64,000 bases of DNA from Algoriphagus machipongonensis (GTDB lineage Bacteria > Bacteroidota > Bacteroidia > Cytophagales > Cyclobacteriaceae): positions 62,001 to 126,000 of the forward strand of contig NZ_CM001023.1 in assembly GCF_000166275.1 (NCBI RefSeq). The letters run 5' to 3'. Positions 63,264 through 64,000 of the stretch are shown in pieces. Below the pieces are notes generated by a model, which was not told the origin of the DNA, searched no databases, and saw only the letters and a list, made by a program, of their open reading frames with translations. Position numbers and translations under genes: made by a program. Numbering within the stretch: position 1 is the first letter of the stretch; each line of letters starts with the position of its first letter.

Positions 63264-64000
63264 ATGACTTCAGCTGAGCGACATGCTTCCTTTATCAAAT
63301 CTACCGCAAAACGGCTAGGATTTGACTTTTGTGGCATAGCAAAAGCTGAGTTTTTGGAAGAGGAGGCGCCAAGATTGGAAGAATGGCTCAGTCGTAATTA
63401 CAATGGAGAAATGGGCTATTTGGCCAATCATTTTGACAAGCGACTGGATCCTACCAAGCTTGTAGAAGGAGCCAAAACGGTAGTTTCTATGGTTTACAAT
63501 TACTATCCAGAGAAAAAATTACCTGAATCTTCCGAAGATATCAAATTGGCCAAATATGCCTACGGAGAAGATTATCACTTCGTGATTCGAGAGAAACTCA
63601 ATGAATTTCTAAAAATTCTTCGTGAGGAAATAGGAGAAATTGATGGTCGCGGTTTTGTGGATTCAGCTCCTGTCATGGAGCGGCAATGGGCCAAAAAAGC
63701 TGGTTTAGGTTGGTTGGGCAAAAACAGCCTTTTGCTGAATAGGCAGATGGGAAGTTTCTTTTTTCTGGCTGAATTGATTATTGACCTAGAAGTGACTCCA
63801 GATACACCTTTGGCTAAGGATTACTGTGGTACCTGCACAGCCTGTATCGATGCTTGTCCCACCGATGCCATAGTGGATCATGGGGTGATTGACGGCTCCA
63901 AATGCATTTCCTACCTCACTATTGAATTGAAAGATGCCATTCCAAGCGAGTTCCAAGGCAAGATGGAAAACTGGGCTTTTGGCTGTGATATCTGTCAGGA
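63264..64000 (+). CDS. queG: Epoxyqueuosine reductase (cut by window end)
   Basis: 245 residues are visible from the ATG at 63264, then the window ends. QueG reduces epoxyqueuosine to queuosine in tRNA with cobalamin and two iron-sulfur clusters. The catalytic Asp133 ([10 protein letters not shown]), the [12 protein letters not shown] stretch near 148, and the first cluster Cys188, 191, 194, 198 are seen, and Cys241 and 244 begin the second. It is a cobalamin-dependent enzyme, the third such link in this window. Confidence 0.94.
   Translation, partial: MTSAERHASFIKSTAKRLGFDFCGIAKAEFLEEEAPRLEEWLSRNYNGEMGYLANHFDKRLDPTKLVEGAKTVVSMVYNYYPEKKLPESSEDIKLAKYAYGEDYHFVIREKLNEFLKILREEIGEIDGRGFVDSAPVMERQWAKKAGLGWLGKNSLLLNRQMGSFFFLAELIIDLEVTPDTPLAKDYCGTCTACIDACPTDAIVDHGVIDGSKCISYLTIELKDAIPSEFQGKMENWAFGCDICQ

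Noticed and set aside
1..64000. CRISPR array, tRNA, rRNA, transposase or integrase genes
   Set aside because: By eye no spaced direct-repeat array, cloverleaf or rRNA segment was found, and no protein with a DDE, HUH or tyrosine/serine recombinase pattern.

Overview
The window is a stretch of a Bacteroidota chromosome, most likely order Cytophagales and close to Cyclobacteriaceae/Algoriphagus. That placement is an inference from gene content and order, not from a marker gene search. The supporting signs are the run CoaX - outer-membrane protein - TPR protein - LptC - CorC/HlyC protein - PpiD-like foldase, the run TPR - ComA-like - DUF368 - AroE - PurU, many secreted lipoproteins, poor Shine-Dalgarno sites, and sequences resembling the Bacteroidota -7 element TAnnTTTG. 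No rRNA, tRNA, CRISPR array, transposase or integrase gene was found.

Layout. 1-4300: start of an ABC exporter, a coiled-coil membrane protein, a secreted TPR protein, a LolC/E-type permease and RbfA. 4371-7360: a polytopic membrane protein and a class C beta-lactamase-fold lipoprotein. 7361-8050: a non-coding stretch rich in palindromes. 8051-11470: a compact ethanolamine operon (eutB, eutC, permease) with higher G+C than its surroundings and no microcompartment genes. 11710-13130: an A+T-rich single-gene cassette with the architecture of an integron gene cassette. 13402-16363: a hypothetical protein, a frameshifted DUF1206 gene and an esterase-TPR protein. 16437-21790: DUF3604, PPIase and HupE/UreJ-like genes followed by a short-chain fatty acid transporter. 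22270-25400: VOC protein, EEP nuclease/phosphatase family protein and a subtilase lipoprotein.

25493-39881 is mostly minus-strand housekeeping: RpiB, TatC, GlyA, inositol phosphatase, RsmI, PCD, DUF493, then the PpiD/CorC/LptC/TPR/OMP/CoaX block. 39985-44065 is plus strand: AnmK, an amino-acid dehydrogenase and NhaD. 44072-53096 carries Tag, Alr, PurU, AroE, DUF368, a ComA-like enzyme, TPR, and a polysaccharide-type trio (SDR, CpsB-like phosphatase, RmlC). 53294-56082 is HflX, a PAS histidine kinase and a small conserved protein. MetE (56117-58417, minus) lies behind a clear cobalamin riboswitch. The end holds DUF1304, a RelE/ParE-type toxin-antitoxin pair, a MoxR/VWA chelatase-like pair, a small membrane protein and the start of queG.

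How the genes fit together. Two loci depend on vitamin B12: EutBC needs adenosylcobalamin, and metE should be shut off when cobalamin is present. The eut operon and the fatty-acid transporter share an 18-base palindrome, which hints at common control. The most unusual element is the cassette at 11710-13130: its two ends carry matching inverted 11-base core sites, its stop codon lies inside an attC-like hairpin, and it encodes an unrecognised protein with a phosphoribosyltransferase-like motif.
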